From positions 122,787-186,786 of the forward strand of contig NZ_JAVRHO010000006.1 of assembly GCF_031846515.1 (NCBI RefSeq): DNA of 64,000 nucleotides, read 5' to 3'. A program made the translations under genes and the position numbers. Numbering within the stretch: position 1 is the stretch's first letter; every line of letters begins with the position of its first letter. Of the stretch, positions 42,650-51,173 are shown piece by piece. Under the pieces are notes generated by a model, which was not told the DNA's origin, made no database searches, and saw nothing but the letters and a program-made list of their open reading frames with translations. This DNA is from Autumnicola lenta (GTDB taxonomy: Bacteria > Bacteroidota > Bacteroidia > Flavobacteriales > Flavobacteriaceae).

Positions 42650-43279
42650 TTATTTACTTAAATTCGACTCAATTCCTTCTAGAGAACCTTCTAAAAATAC
42701 AATATTGTTTGCATTTAATATTTTATAAGTGCTTAATTCTGTGCTACTTACAACTTCAGAGGTTTTCAAATTTCGTGATGACAAATATACATTTTTATTT
42801 GACCCACCCAACACTATCAGAGATTTTTTGTTTTCAATGCCTAAGGCCTTCAAAACATCTTTGAAATTTCTGGTTTTTGGTGCATCAAATTGGAAATCTT
42901 CCACAACAATGATTGATTTGTCATTTGCTTTGATAGACAAAGCGGATTTTCTTGCCAAACGCTTTAGGTTTTTATTTAATTTAAAACCATAGTTTCTTGG
43001 TCTTGGACCAAAAACACGACCACCACCTCTAAAAATAGGAGACTTAATACTACCAGCACGTGCTGTACCAGTACCTTTCTGCTTCTTAATTTTTCGAGTA
43101 CTACCAACAATCTCTGCACGCTCTTTAGCCGAGTGCGTTCCCTGGCGTTGATTCGCCAGGTACTGTTTAACATCAAGATAAACAGCGTGATCGTTTGGCT
43201 CTATAGCGAAAACAGCATCAGAAAGGCTTGCCTTTCTACCTGTTTCTTTTCCTTTTATATCTAAAACTGCTACTTCCAT
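42650..43279 (-). CDS. rplD: 50S ribosomal protein L4
   Basis: 209 residues. It shows NQRQGTHSAKERAEIVGSTR, KIKKQKGTGTARAGSIKSPI (the tunnel-lining loop) and FRGGGRVFGPRPRNYGFKLN. In E. coli L4 also represses the S10 operon. Its start overlaps the rplC stop by one base (TAATG). Confidence 0.98.
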   Translation of the reverse strand: MEVAVLDIKGKETGRKASLSDAVFAIEPNDHAVYLDVKQYLANQRQGTHSAKERAEIVGSTRKIKKQKGTGTARAGSIKSPIFRGGGRVFGPRPRNYGFKLNKNLKRLARKSALSIKANDKSIIVVEDFQFDAPKTRNFKDVLKALGIENKKSLIVLGGSNKNVYLSSRNLKTSEVVSSTELSTYKILNANNIVFLEGSLEGIESNLSK

Positions 43280-43890
43280 TACTTACTAATGATTACGTAT
43301 GAGTTTTTATGTCCCGGAACAGCTCCTTTTACTACTAAAAGATTCTTATCTGCAACAACTTTTAAAACTCTCAGGTTTTCTACTTTTACTTTTTCGCCAC
43401 CCATTCTTCCGGCCATCTTCATTCCCTTGAAAACTCTCGCAGGATATGATGCAGCACCAATAGAACCAGGAGCTCTTAAACGGTTATGTTGACCGTGGGT
43501 CGCCTGACCTACACCACCAAAACCGTGTCTTTTAACAACACCCTGAAAACCTTTACCTTTAGATGTACCTGCTATATCAACAAATTCACCTTCAGCAAAA
43601 TGCTCCACAGTAATAGCGTCGCCTAATTTATAATCCCCATCAAAACCCTGGAATTCAACGACTCTACGCTTTGGAGCGCTTCCTGCTTTTTTAGCATGCC
43701 CTGTAGCAGCCTTATTTGCAGTCTTTGCGTCATCGAAACCAAGTTGAAGTGCTTCGTACCCGTCAACCTCATTGGTTCTGACTTGGGTAATTACACATGG
43801 TCCTGCCTCAATAACGGTACAAGGGATATTTTTCCCATTTTCGTCAAAGATGCTGGTCATGCCTATTTTTTTTCCTATTAACCCAGACAT
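43279..43890 (-). CDS. rplC: 50S ribosomal protein L3
   Basis: 203 residues: MSGLIGKKIGMTSIFDENGK, FVDIAGTSKGKGFQGVVKRH, GFGGVGQATHGQHNRLRAPG and FKGMKMAGRMGGEKVKVENL. Early assembly protein with a loop reaching the peptidyl-transferase centre. It is the first gene after the terminator that follows rpsJ, so it must have its own promoter. Confidence 0.98.
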   Translation of the reverse strand: MSGLIGKKIGMTSIFDENGKNIPCTVIEAGPCVITQVRTNEVDGYEALQLGFDDAKTANKAATGHAKKAGSAPKRRVVEFQGFDGDYKLGDAITVEHFAEGEFVDIAGTSKGKGFQGVVKRHGFGGVGQATHGQHNRLRAPGSIGAASYPARVFKGMKMAGRMGGEKVKVENLRVLKVVADKNLLVVKGAVPGHKNSYVIISK

Positions 43891-43930
43891 AATTCTTAAT
43901 TATTATTAATTTTTATTCCCTATTCTTTAT

Positions 43931-43969
43931 CAAAATCTAAAATCGCTTTCCCTATAGGGTTGGGGAAAG
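43931..43969 (-). promoter_or_regulatory. Putative rplC promoter region with dyad
   Basis: On the minus strand a near -7 box, TAGATTTTG (43939-43931; one extra T against TAnnTTTG), lies 41 bases before the rplC ATG. Directly upstream is a 7-bp perfect inverted repeat, CTTTCCC (43946-43952) with GGGAAAG (43963-43969), holding a nested palindrome CCCTATAGGG (43950-43959). The dyad overlaps the expected promoter spacer and might be an operator. Confidence 0.4.
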
Positions 43970-43977
43970 AAATCATT

Positions 43978-44016
43978 TTAAAAAAATTCAGGGCAGAAAA
44001 ATACTTTCGCCCTGAA
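43978..44016 (-). terminator. Terminator between rpsJ and rplC
   Basis: An 8-bp perfect stem TTCAGGGC (43987-43994) with GCCCTGAA (44009-44016), 14-base loop, followed on the minus strand by a run of T (plus-strand A-run 43978-43986). It separates the rpsL-rpsG-fusA-rpsJ transcript from the rplC operon. Confidence 0.85.
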
Positions 44017-44063
44017 TGTATCTTTCTTCCGTTTTTCCCTCGCCAACTGCTCAGGACATGTCA

Positions 44064-44083
44064 CTGAAAATGTCAATTTTCAG
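44064..44083 (-). other. Palindromic hairpin after rpsJ
   Basis: CTGAAAAT (44064-44071) and ATTTTCAG (44076-44083) form a perfect 8-bp stem around GTCA, 10 bases beyond the rpsJ stop. It has no T run. It resembles the AATTGCCATTTT-type motif found at other intergenic places in this window. Confidence 0.6.
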
Positions 44084-44093
44084 CCTATAACTA

Positions 44094-44399
44094 TCACACC
44101 TTAATCTCTACTTCTACCCCACTCGGTAATTCAAGCTTCATCAAAGCATCAATAGTTTTTGACGAAGAACTGTAGATGTCAAGAAGCCTTTTATAAGAGC
44201 TTAACTGAAACTGCTCTCTGGATTTCTTGTTCACGTGAGGTGAACGCAATACTGTAAAGATTTTTTTATGCGTAGGTAACGGAATTGGTCCGGTAACCAC
44301 AGCACCCGTAGTCTTTACGGTTTTTACAATCTTCTCAGCAGATTTATCTACCAGGTTGTGATCGTAAGATTTTAGTTTTATTCTTATTTTCTGACTCAT
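44094..44399 (-). CDS. rpsJ: 30S ribosomal protein S10
   Basis: 101 residues: QKIRIKLKSYDHNLVDKSAE, VVTGPIPLPTHKKIFTVLRS and PHVNKKSREQFQLSSYKRLL. In E. coli this gene heads the S10 operon; here it ends the str-type transcript, ten bases after fusA, and is cut from rplC by a terminator. Confidence 0.98.
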   Translation of the reverse strand: MSQKIRIKLKSYDHNLVDKSAEKIVKTVKTTGAVVTGPIPLPTHKKIFTVLRSPHVNKKSREQFQLSSYKRLLDIYSSSSKTIDALMKLELPSGVEVEIKV

Positions 44400-44409
44400 T
44401 TTCCTAATA

Positions 44410-46521
44410 TTATTCGTTTGATGTACCCTTTGCTGCTTTAATCACGTCTTCAGAAATATTAGAAGGCGTTTCAGCATAATGAGAGAATTCCATTGTTGAC
44501 GTTGCTCTACCCGAAGATAATGTTCTTAATGTCGTTACATAACCAAACATTTCAGAAAGCGGCACTTCAGCCTTCACAACTTTAGCTCCAGATCTGTCAG
44601 ACATACTATTTACCTGACCTCTTCTTCTGTTAAGGTCACCAACAATATCACCCATGTTTTCTTCCGGAGTAACAACTTCATTTTTCATGATTGGTTCAAG
44701 GATAACAGCCCCTGCTTTCTTCGCAGCTGCCTTATATCCCATTTTAGCAGCCAATTCGAAAGACAATTGATCAGAATCCACAGGGTGAAAAGATCCGTCT
44801 TTCAAAACAACTTTTAGGGTATCCATCTGGAATCCGGCAAGAGGACCGTGTTTCATAGCCTCTGTAAATCCTTTTTGTACCGAAGGAACAAATTCTTTTG
44901 GAATACGTCCACCTTTAATTTCATCTACGAACTGAAGTCCCGGACCTTCAAAATCTTCGTCTGCAGGACCCATTTCAAAAACAATATCAGCAAACTTACC
45001 ACGACCACCGGACTGTTTCTTATAAACCTCCCTATGATCTGCGCTCCTGGTTACCGTCTCCTTATACTCAACCTGAGGTTGACCTTCGTTTACTTCAACC
45101 TTAAATTCTCTTTTCAAACGATCAACAAGAATTTCGATATGTAATTCACCCATACCGGAAATAATTGTTTGTCCTGAATTTTCATCAGTCTTCACCTGAA
45201 AAGTAGGATCCTCTTCGGCTAGTTTAGCCAAAGCCATACCCATTTTATCCACATCGGCCTTGGTTTTAGGCTCAACAGCAATACCAATTACCGGTGCAGG
45301 GAATGACATAGATTCTAAAACAATAGGATGATTCACATCTGTAAGAGTATCCCCTGTTTTAATATCTTTAAATCCAACTGCTGCTCCAATATCTCCAGCC
45401 TCAATCTTATCTATCGGCTCTTGTTTGTTAGAGTGCATCTGATAGATACGTGAAATACGTTCTTTTTTACCTGAACGTACGTTCAAGACATAAGAACCAG
45501 CATCAAGAGTACCTGAATATGTTCTAAAGAAAGCCAAACGTCCTACGAAAGGATCGGTAGCAATTTTAAATGCAAGCGCAGAAAATGGAGAATCCACATT
45601 AGGCTTACGCTTTTCTTCTTCCCCTGTGTCAGGATTTGTACCTTCAATAGCTTCAACATCTACCGGTGAAGGCAAATATCTCATCACAGCATCAAGCATC
45701 GCCTGAACACCTTTATTTTTAAACGCTGAACCACACATCATAGGTATGATAGACATATCTATAGTAGCAGCTCTAAGAGCAGCGATTATCTCATCCTCTG
45801 TAATAGAGTCTTCATCTTCAAAGAATTTCTCCATTAAAGCTTCGTCGTATTCAGCAACCGCTTCAACGAGTTCAGTTCGGTATTTATTGACATCATCTTT
45901 AAGCTCTTCAGGAATGTCGATGATATCATAAGTCATCCCCATATCCTCATCACTCCAGATAACAGCCTTTTTAGAGATAAGATCCACAACTCCTTTAAAG
46001 TCAATCTCATCTCCAATTGGAACTTGTAAAGGAACAGGATTACCTCCCAACATTTCCTTAACCTGCTTACATACGTTAAAGAAGTCAGCACCCTGACGGT
46101 CCATTTTATTTACAAATCCTAAACGCGGAACTTTATATTTATCCGCCTGTCTCCATACAGTTTCGGATTGAGGCTCAACCCCATCCACTGCACTAAACAA
46201 GGCAACCATACCATCCAAAACACGCAACGAACGCTCTACCTCTACAGTAAAGTCCACGTGCCCCGGAGTATCAATAATATTTACAGTAAATTCCTGGTCT
46301 CTGTACATCCACTTACAGTGAGTCGCAGCCGAGGTGATTGTAATACCTCTTTCCTGCTCCTGCTCCATCCAGTCCATTGTTGCCGCACCGTCATGAACCT
46401 CTCCAATTTTGTGACTTACACCAGTATAATAAAGGATACGCTCTGTTGTTGTTGTCTTACCAGCATCAATATGAGCCGCAATTCCTATATTTCTTGTATA
46501 TTTTAAATCTCTTTGCGCCAT
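44410..46521 (-). CDS. fusA: Elongation factor G
   Basis: 703 residues; the GTPase that drives tRNA-mRNA translocation. Domain I has GIAAHIDAGKTTTTERILYY (P loop about 17-24), DTPGHVDF, a switch I stretch with ERGITITSAAT and NKMDRQGAD. Domain II is at about 300-400, III has ISGMGELHIEILVDRLKREF, IV contains the tip loop region (about 485-610) and V has the C-terminal SEMFGYVTTLRTLSSGRATS. tuf is not adjacent. Confidence 0.98.
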   Translation of the reverse strand: MAQRDLKYTRNIGIAAHIDAGKTTTTERILYYTGVSHKIGEVHDGAATMDWMEQEQERGITITSAATHCKWMYRDQEFTVNIIDTPGHVDFTVEVERSLRVLDGMVALFSAVDGVEPQSETVWRQADKYKVPRLGFVNKMDRQGADFFNVCKQVKEMLGGNPVPLQVPIGDEIDFKGVVDLISKKAVIWSDEDMGMTYDIIDIPEELKDDVNKYRTELVEAVAEYDEALMEKFFEDEDSITEDEIIAALRAATIDMSIIPMMCGSAFKNKGVQAMLDAVMRYLPSPVDVEAIEGTNPDTGEEEKRKPNVDSPFSALAFKIATDPFVGRLAFFRTYSGTLDAGSYVLNVRSGKKERISRIYQMHSNKQEPIDKIEAGDIGAAVGFKDIKTGDTLTDVNHPIVLESMSFPAPVIGIAVEPKTKADVDKMGMALAKLAEEDPTFQVKTDENSGQTIISGMGELHIEILVDRLKREFKVEVNEGQPQVEYKETVTRSADHREVYKKQSGGRGKFADIVFEMGPADEDFEGPGLQFVDEIKGGRIPKEFVPSVQKGFTEAMKHGPLAGFQMDTLKVVLKDGSFHPVDSDQLSFELAAKMGYKAAAKKAGAVILEPIMKNEVVTPEENMGDIVGDLNRRRGQVNSMSDRSGAKVVKAEVPLSEMFGYVTTLRTLSSGRATSTMEFSHYAETPSNISEDVIKAAKGTSNE

Positions 46522-46526
46522 TATTT

Positions 46527-47003
46527 CTAGAATCTAAAGTGAGAGAATGCTTTATTAGCTTCAGCCATCTTATGAGTATCAACTCTTCTCTTAACTGCAG
46601 CACCTTCTTCTTTAGCAGCAGCAAGAATCTCCGCAGCTAATTTTTGAGCCATAGCTTTTTCATTTCTCTTTCGAGCAAAGCTAATTAACCACTTCATAGC
46701 AGTTGATACTTTCCTGTCTGGCCTAATTTGCATAGGTATTTGAAATGTCGCACCACCAACACGCCTACTTCGAACTTCTACGTGCGGCATAACGTTAGAA
46801 AGAGCATCTTTCCATATCTCCAAACCGGATTTTTCCTCGTCTTGTTTCTTTTGTTCCACCACGTCAATCGCGTCGTAGAAAATCTTAAAGGCAACCGATT
46901 TCTTTCCGTCCCACATCATCATGTTCACGAACCGTGTAACAAGTTGATCATTAAACTTAGGATCCGGTAAAAGTGGTCTTTTCTTAGCCTGTCTTTTTCT
47001 CAT
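46527..47003 (-). CDS. rpsG: 30S ribosomal protein S7
   Basis: 158 residues: MRKRQAKKRPLLPDPKFNDQ, LVTRFVNMMMWDGKKSVAFK, PHVEVRSRRVGGATFQIPMQ and RRVDTHKMAEANKAFSHFRF. It nucleates the 30S head. It is five bases before fusA. Confidence 0.98.
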   Translation of the reverse strand: MRKRQAKKRPLLPDPKFNDQLVTRFVNMMMWDGKKSVAFKIFYDAIDVVEQKKQDEEKSGLEIWKDALSNVMPHVEVRSRRVGGATFQIPMQIRPDRKVSTAMKWLISFARKRNEKAMAQKLAAEILAAAKEEGAAVKRRVDTHKMAEANKAFSHFRF

Positions 47004-47088
47004 TTCTTCTTTGTAATAAGTTAATCGTTAATTGTCATCAATAAAAGAAAAGAATCCCCCTACTTTTATCTTTAACTCTAACCTTGTT

Positions 47089-47463
47089 TTACTTCTTAGG
47101 GCGTTTTGCACCGTACTTAGATCTACGCTGTGTTCTACCTTCGACACCAGCGGTATCTAAAGCCCCACGAACGATGTGATATCTAACTCCCGGCAAATCT
47201 TTTACCCTTCCGCCTCTAACTAATACTATCGAGTGCTCTTGTAAATTGTGACCCTCTCCCGGAATGTAAGCATTCACCTCTTTTCCGTTTGTCAACCTTA
47301 CCCTTGCTACTTTTCTCATAGCCGAGTTAGGTTTTTTAGGAGTGGTAGTATACACACGGGTACACACCCCTCTCCTTTGAGGACACGAATCCAAAGCAGC
47401 CGATTTACTCTTCTTAGTTATTTTGGCTCTTCCTTTTCGTACTAATTGTGAAATTGTTGGCAT
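47089..47463 (-). CDS. rpsL: 30S ribosomal protein S12
   Basis: 124 residues: MPTISQLVRKGRAKITKKSK, CTRVYTTTPKKPNSAMRKVA, EGHNLQEHSIVLVRGGRVKD and LPGVRYHIVRGALDTAGVEG. KKPNSAMRK and GRVKDLPGVR are the streptomycin-related decoding loops, and both keep the wild-type lysines. It is first in the operon, downstream of an excellent promoter. Confidence 0.98.
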   Translation of the reverse strand: MPTISQLVRKGRAKITKKSKSAALDSCPQRRGVCTRVYTTTPKKPNSAMRKVARVRLTNGKEVNAYIPGEGHNLQEHSIVLVRGGRVKDLPGVRYHIVRGALDTAGVEGRTQRRSKYGAKRPKK

Positions 47464-47517
47464 AATTTCTTTTACCTAATTATTATTAAATTTTACCTCC
47501 CCATTTTTAAGGGTTTG

Positions 47518-47548
47518 CAAAGGTAGAAATAAAAACAAATTATTCAAA
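47518..47548 (-). promoter_or_regulatory. Promoter of the rpsL-rpsG-fusA-rpsJ operon
   Basis: Minus strand: TTTG (47548-47545), 19 bases, TACCTTTG (47525-47518), a perfect Bacteroidota -33/-7 pair. It lies 54 bases before the rpsL ATG. Confidence 0.8.
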
Positions 47549-47744
47549 CGATAATGAATTAATTTTCAGTAGTTTTTATATATTCCTCTCTTATTATTAA
47601 AATAAAACAAGCCTAACTTCAATATTGATAATGCACTCAAATCACGAAAACCTTGTATTTTTTCTAATCGATCTTTAAAAAGAGGTGATTTTATTCATGA
47701 AAATGAAGGAAAAACCTCATTCTAAAAAATTTAACATAATTCGT

Positions 47745-47752
47745 TAATTTTG
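47745..47752 (+). promoter_or_regulatory. -7 element of the susC operon promoter
   Basis: TAATTTTG, an exact TAnnTTTG match. It would give a leader of about 130 bases before the susC ATG at 47891. No TTTG at the -33 distance was seen, which could mean that an activator is needed. Confidence 0.5.
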
Positions 47753-47780
47753 TTACCCCCTCAAAACTAAGGACCTATGA

Positions 47781-47794
47781 CATGTTTTAACATG
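47781..47794 (+). promoter_or_regulatory. Perfect palindrome in the susC leader
   Basis: CATGTT-TT-AACATG, a 14-base perfect dyad about 30 bases after the -7 box. It may be an operator or a small RNA hairpin. Confidence 0.4.
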
Positions 47795-47890
47795 CAGCAA
47801 AGATAATAGTAATGATTTCATAAAAGATCACTTGTGTAATAAACCTTTTATTATCACTTTTGATATGGCTAATTCAAATAAATTTTTAAA

Positions 47891-50800
47891 ATGAAAACAA
47901 AGTTAAGTAGTATTCTAACGCTATTACTGGCGTTTGTTGTGCAAATATCCTTTGCACAGGAAAGGACTATTTCTGGTACGGTTACAGACGAAGACGGTCT
48001 GCCCCTGCCTGGAGTAAATGTCCTTATTCAGGGAACATCCACAGGTGTTCAGACAGATTTTGACGGAAATTATTCCATAGTAGCTTCTCAGGGAGATATA
48101 TTGGTATTTTCTTTCATTGGATTAGAAACAGCAGAATACGCTGTGACAAATGTGGATGAAATCGATGTGGTGCTCTCTAATGACGCAGCACAATTAGACG
48201 AAGTGGTAGTAACCGCTTTAGGTATTAAAAGAGAAAAGAAGTCTTTGGGGTATGCAACTCAGGAAGTAGATGGTTCTGAAGTTTCTGATGTTCCTACTCA
48301 AAACTTTGTAAATTCTCTTTCGGGAAAAGTTGCAGGTTTAAAGGTTAGTTCAACTGGTACCCTGGGAGGATCATCCAATGTGATCATTCGTGGTAATTCT
48401 TCTTTAACAGGAAACAACCAGGCACTATTTGTAATTGATGGAACTCCTGTAAGTAATGCCAACAACAACTCTGTAGATCAACAGAGAGGCGCAGGAGGAT
48501 ATGATTACGGTAACGCTGCATCAGACATCAACCCGAATGATATTGCTTCCATAAACGTATTGAAAGGTGCTGCTGCCACGGCTTTATATGGAGCAAGGGC
48601 AGCAAACGGAGCGATTATAATTGAAACTAAAAAAGGTAGCAAAAACAAAGGTATTGGAGTTGCCATTAATAGCACTTTAATGGTCTCTAATGTAAATGAT
48701 CAGACACTACCTGAATATCAGGACCAGTACGGTGCTGGTTATGGTGCATACTATGATACGGGCTATTTTAACCTCTATGATGTAGATGGAGATGGAAACT
48801 TAGATGAGGTCACTCCTTTTACAGAAGATGCTTCCTTTGGTGCGGCCTTCGATGGTCAACCCATTTATCAATGGAATTCCATTTATCCACAGTTAGACAC
48901 ATACCAACAGGCAACTCCTTGGTTGCCCGGCGAAAACAATGCGAATACCATTTGGCAAACAGGCTATACAGCAATTAATTCCATTGCACTAGATGGCGGA
49001 ACTGATAAGAGTTCTTTTCGTGTAAGTGCTACTAACTTCAATCAGCAGGGGAACCTCCCTAATAGTGAGATAAAAAGAAACACTATAAAGTTTAGTGGGG
49101 GGCATGACTTCACAGACAGGTTTAGCGCCCAAACCAATGTCACCTTCACAAAAACAGATGGTAAAGGACGGTATGGTACAGGTTATAGCTCTTTGAACAT
49201 TATGCAACAGTTCAGGCAGTGGTTTCAAACCAACGTCGATTTGCAGGAGCAGCGAGATGCTTATTTCGCAACAGGAGAAAATATTACCTGGAACCCAAAT
49301 AACCCAGATAATCTTTCTCCAATATATTCCGATAACCCCTACTGGACACTTTATGAAAATTATCAAACCGATACCCGTAACAGGTATTTTGGTAATATTA
49401 ATCTTGATTATGAGATAAGTGACGTATTTAGTGTCTTAGGAAGATTTACATTTGACACTTATGATGAGTTACAGGAGGAAAGAATTAATGTAGGGAGCGC
49501 TGGTGTATCTGAATATAGCAGATACAATAACAGGGCTGCAGAATACAATTACGATCTTATTCTCAATTTCAATAAAGACATTACTGAAGATCTTAACTTG
49601 GATGGAAATCTAGGTATGAATATACGTAGAAATGAAAGAAGTTATATCGATGCGGCTACAAACGGAGGATTAAATGCTCCAGGATTTTACGCTTTAACCA
49701 ACACAGTTAGTCCGCTCAATCCACCTACTGAGTACGAAATGACAAGAATGCTTGATGGTGTATATGCAAGGGCAGGGGTCGGTTATTTAGGCACCTACTA
49801 CCTTGAAGGAACTATAAGAAGAGACCGTTCTTCAACGCTTCCTGCTGAAAATAATACATTTTGGTATCCTTCTGTTTCTACCAGTATACTTCTTTCTAAC
49901 ATTGTAGAAGCAAATTGGCTCGATTTTGCAAAGGTTAGGGCGAATTATGCGGAAGTAGGAAATGATACTGACCCATATAATGTTTTCAACACTTATCTTC
50001 TTGCCAGTCAAGCTGGAGGATCTGAGTTTTCAGCTTTTGGTAATGCAGGCTGGGCTACAAATGCTAATTCATTAAATAACCTTGATTTACGTCCTGAACG
50101 TATGAAAGCATATGAGGTAGGCCTTGAGGCTAATTTCTTAAATCGTTTAATCGGATTCGATCTGTCCTACTATAATTCTCAAACTGAAGACCAAATTACG
50201 CCTGTTAGAACATCAACTGCCACAGGATTTACTTCAAAATTATTAAATGCCGGAACAATTGAAAATAAAGGTATTGAGGCACGACTTACTTTAAATCCAA
50301 TACGAATTGACAATTTCCGATGGACAATGAACATAAACTGGGCTAAAAACGAGAGTGAGGTTCTTGAATTGGCAGAAGGAATCAACAATCTGCAGTTAGA
50401 CAATAACCTTCAAGGAGGTGTTTCTATAAATGCTGCCCCGGGAGAGCCATACGGCGCTATCCGAGGTACAGCATATGTATACGATCAAGAAGGAAACCGG
50501 TTGATCAATCCAAGCGGTTACTATGAGGTCACACCGAATTCAAACTATATCATAGGAAACATACAACCAGACTGGACAGGAGGTGTATCCAATACATTTG
50601 AATACAAAAATTTACTATTGAGTTTTCTCATAGATGTACAAAAAGGAGGGGATATTTTTTCACTTGACACCTGGTATGGAACTGCCACCGGTCTTTATGA
50701 AGCCAGTGTGGGAACAAATGATCTTGGAAATCCGATGCGAAATACTATTTCAAACGGAGGCGGTGTTGTATTAGACGGAGTACAGGGAGATGTCGAATAT

Positions 50801-51163
50801 GATAGTAATGGAGAATACACAGTAACTAACACTTCTCCAAATGCCACACGTGCAAGAACAGACTATTATGGCAACCCATTCGGATACGCCAGAGCTGCAA
50901 ATGAAGGGCACGTTTACGATGCTTCTTTCGTGAAATTAAGAGAAGTAAATTTAACTTATAACTTTGGCGATAAGGTTCTTGATAACATTCCTTTCACCAG
51001 GGCTTCTATTTCAGTAATAGGAAGAAACCTTTGGATAATCCACAAAAACATTCCTTTTTCTGACCCTGAAGCCGGATTAAGTTCAGGGAATGTTCAGGGG
51101 TACCAGTCAGGTGCTTACCCATCTATGAGGGAAATAGGTGCCAGTCTTAAGTTTAACTTTTAA
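47891..51163 (+). CDS. SusC/RagA family TonB-dependent outer-membrane transporter
   Basis: 1090 residues; imports oligosaccharides or peptides through the outer membrane with TonB energy. A signal peptide (about 1-22, ending SFAQ) precedes a carboxypeptidase-regulatory-like beta domain (about 24-100: ISGTVTDEDGLPLPGVNVLI). The SusC-specific LDEVVVTALGIKREKKSLGY, the plug domain (about 115-230: VIIRGNSSLTGNNQALFVID, NVLKGAAATALYGARAANGA) and a 22-strand barrel follow, ending SLKFNF. There is no N-terminal signal-transduction (STN) domain. It is first in an operon with susD and a susE-like gene. The substrate is not evident. Confidence 0.96.
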   Translation: MKTKLSSILTLLLAFVVQISFAQERTISGTVTDEDGLPLPGVNVLIQGTSTGVQTDFDGNYSIVASQGDILVFSFIGLETAEYAVTNVDEIDVVLSNDAAQLDEVVVTALGIKREKKSLGYATQEVDGSEVSDVPTQNFVNSLSGKVAGLKVSSTGTLGGSSNVIIRGNSSLTGNNQALFVIDGTPVSNANNNSVDQQRGAGGYDYGNAASDINPNDIASINVLKGAAATALYGARAANGAIIIETKKGSKNKGIGVAINSTLMVSNVNDQTLPEYQDQYGAGYGAYYDTGYFNLYDVDGDGNLDEVTPFTEDASFGAAFDGQPIYQWNSIYPQLDTYQQATPWLPGENNANTIWQTGYTAINSIALDGGTDKSSFRVSATNFNQQGNLPNSEIKRNTIKFSGGHDFTDRFSAQTNVTFTKTDGKGRYGTGYSSLNIMQQFRQWFQTNVDLQEQRDAYFATGENITWNPNNPDNLSPIYSDNPYWTLYENYQTDTRNRYFGNINLDYEISDVFSVLGRFTFDTYDELQEERINVGSAGVSEYSRYNNRAAEYNYDLILNFNKDITEDLNLDGNLGMNIRRNERSYIDAATNGGLNAPGFYALTNTVSPLNPPTEYEMTRMLDGVYARAGVGYLGTYYLEGTIRRDRSSTLPAENNTFWYPSVSTSILLSNIVEANWLDFAKVRANYAEVGNDTDPYNVFNTYLLASQAGGSEFSAFGNAGWATNANSLNNLDLRPERMKAYEVGLEANFLNRLIGFDLSYYNSQTEDQITPVRTSTATGFTSKLLNAGTIENKGIEARLTLNPIRIDNFRWTMNINWAKNESEVLELAEGINNLQLDNNLQGGVSINAAPGEPYGAIRGTAYVYDQEGNRLINPSGYYEVTPNSNYIIGNIQPDWTGGVSNTFEYKNLLLSFLIDVQKGGDIFSLDTWYGTATGLYEASVGTNDLGNPMRNTISNGGGVVLDGVQGDVEYDSNGEYTVTNTSPNATRARTDYYGNPFGYARAANEGHVYDASFVKLREVNLTYNFGDKVLDNIPFTRASISVIGRNLWIIHKNIPFSDPEAGLSSGNVQGYQSGAYPSMREIGASLKFNF

Positions 51164-51173
51164 AAAAAATATT

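Larger units (their letters stand above)
47549..47890. other. Intergenic region between rpsL and the susC operon
   Basis: About 340 bases without a gene. It holds the susC promoter -7 box TAATTTTG at 47745-47752 and a perfect 14-base palindrome at 47781-47794 in what should be the susC leader RNA. The rest is A+T-rich with no other structure noticed. Confidence 0.6.
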
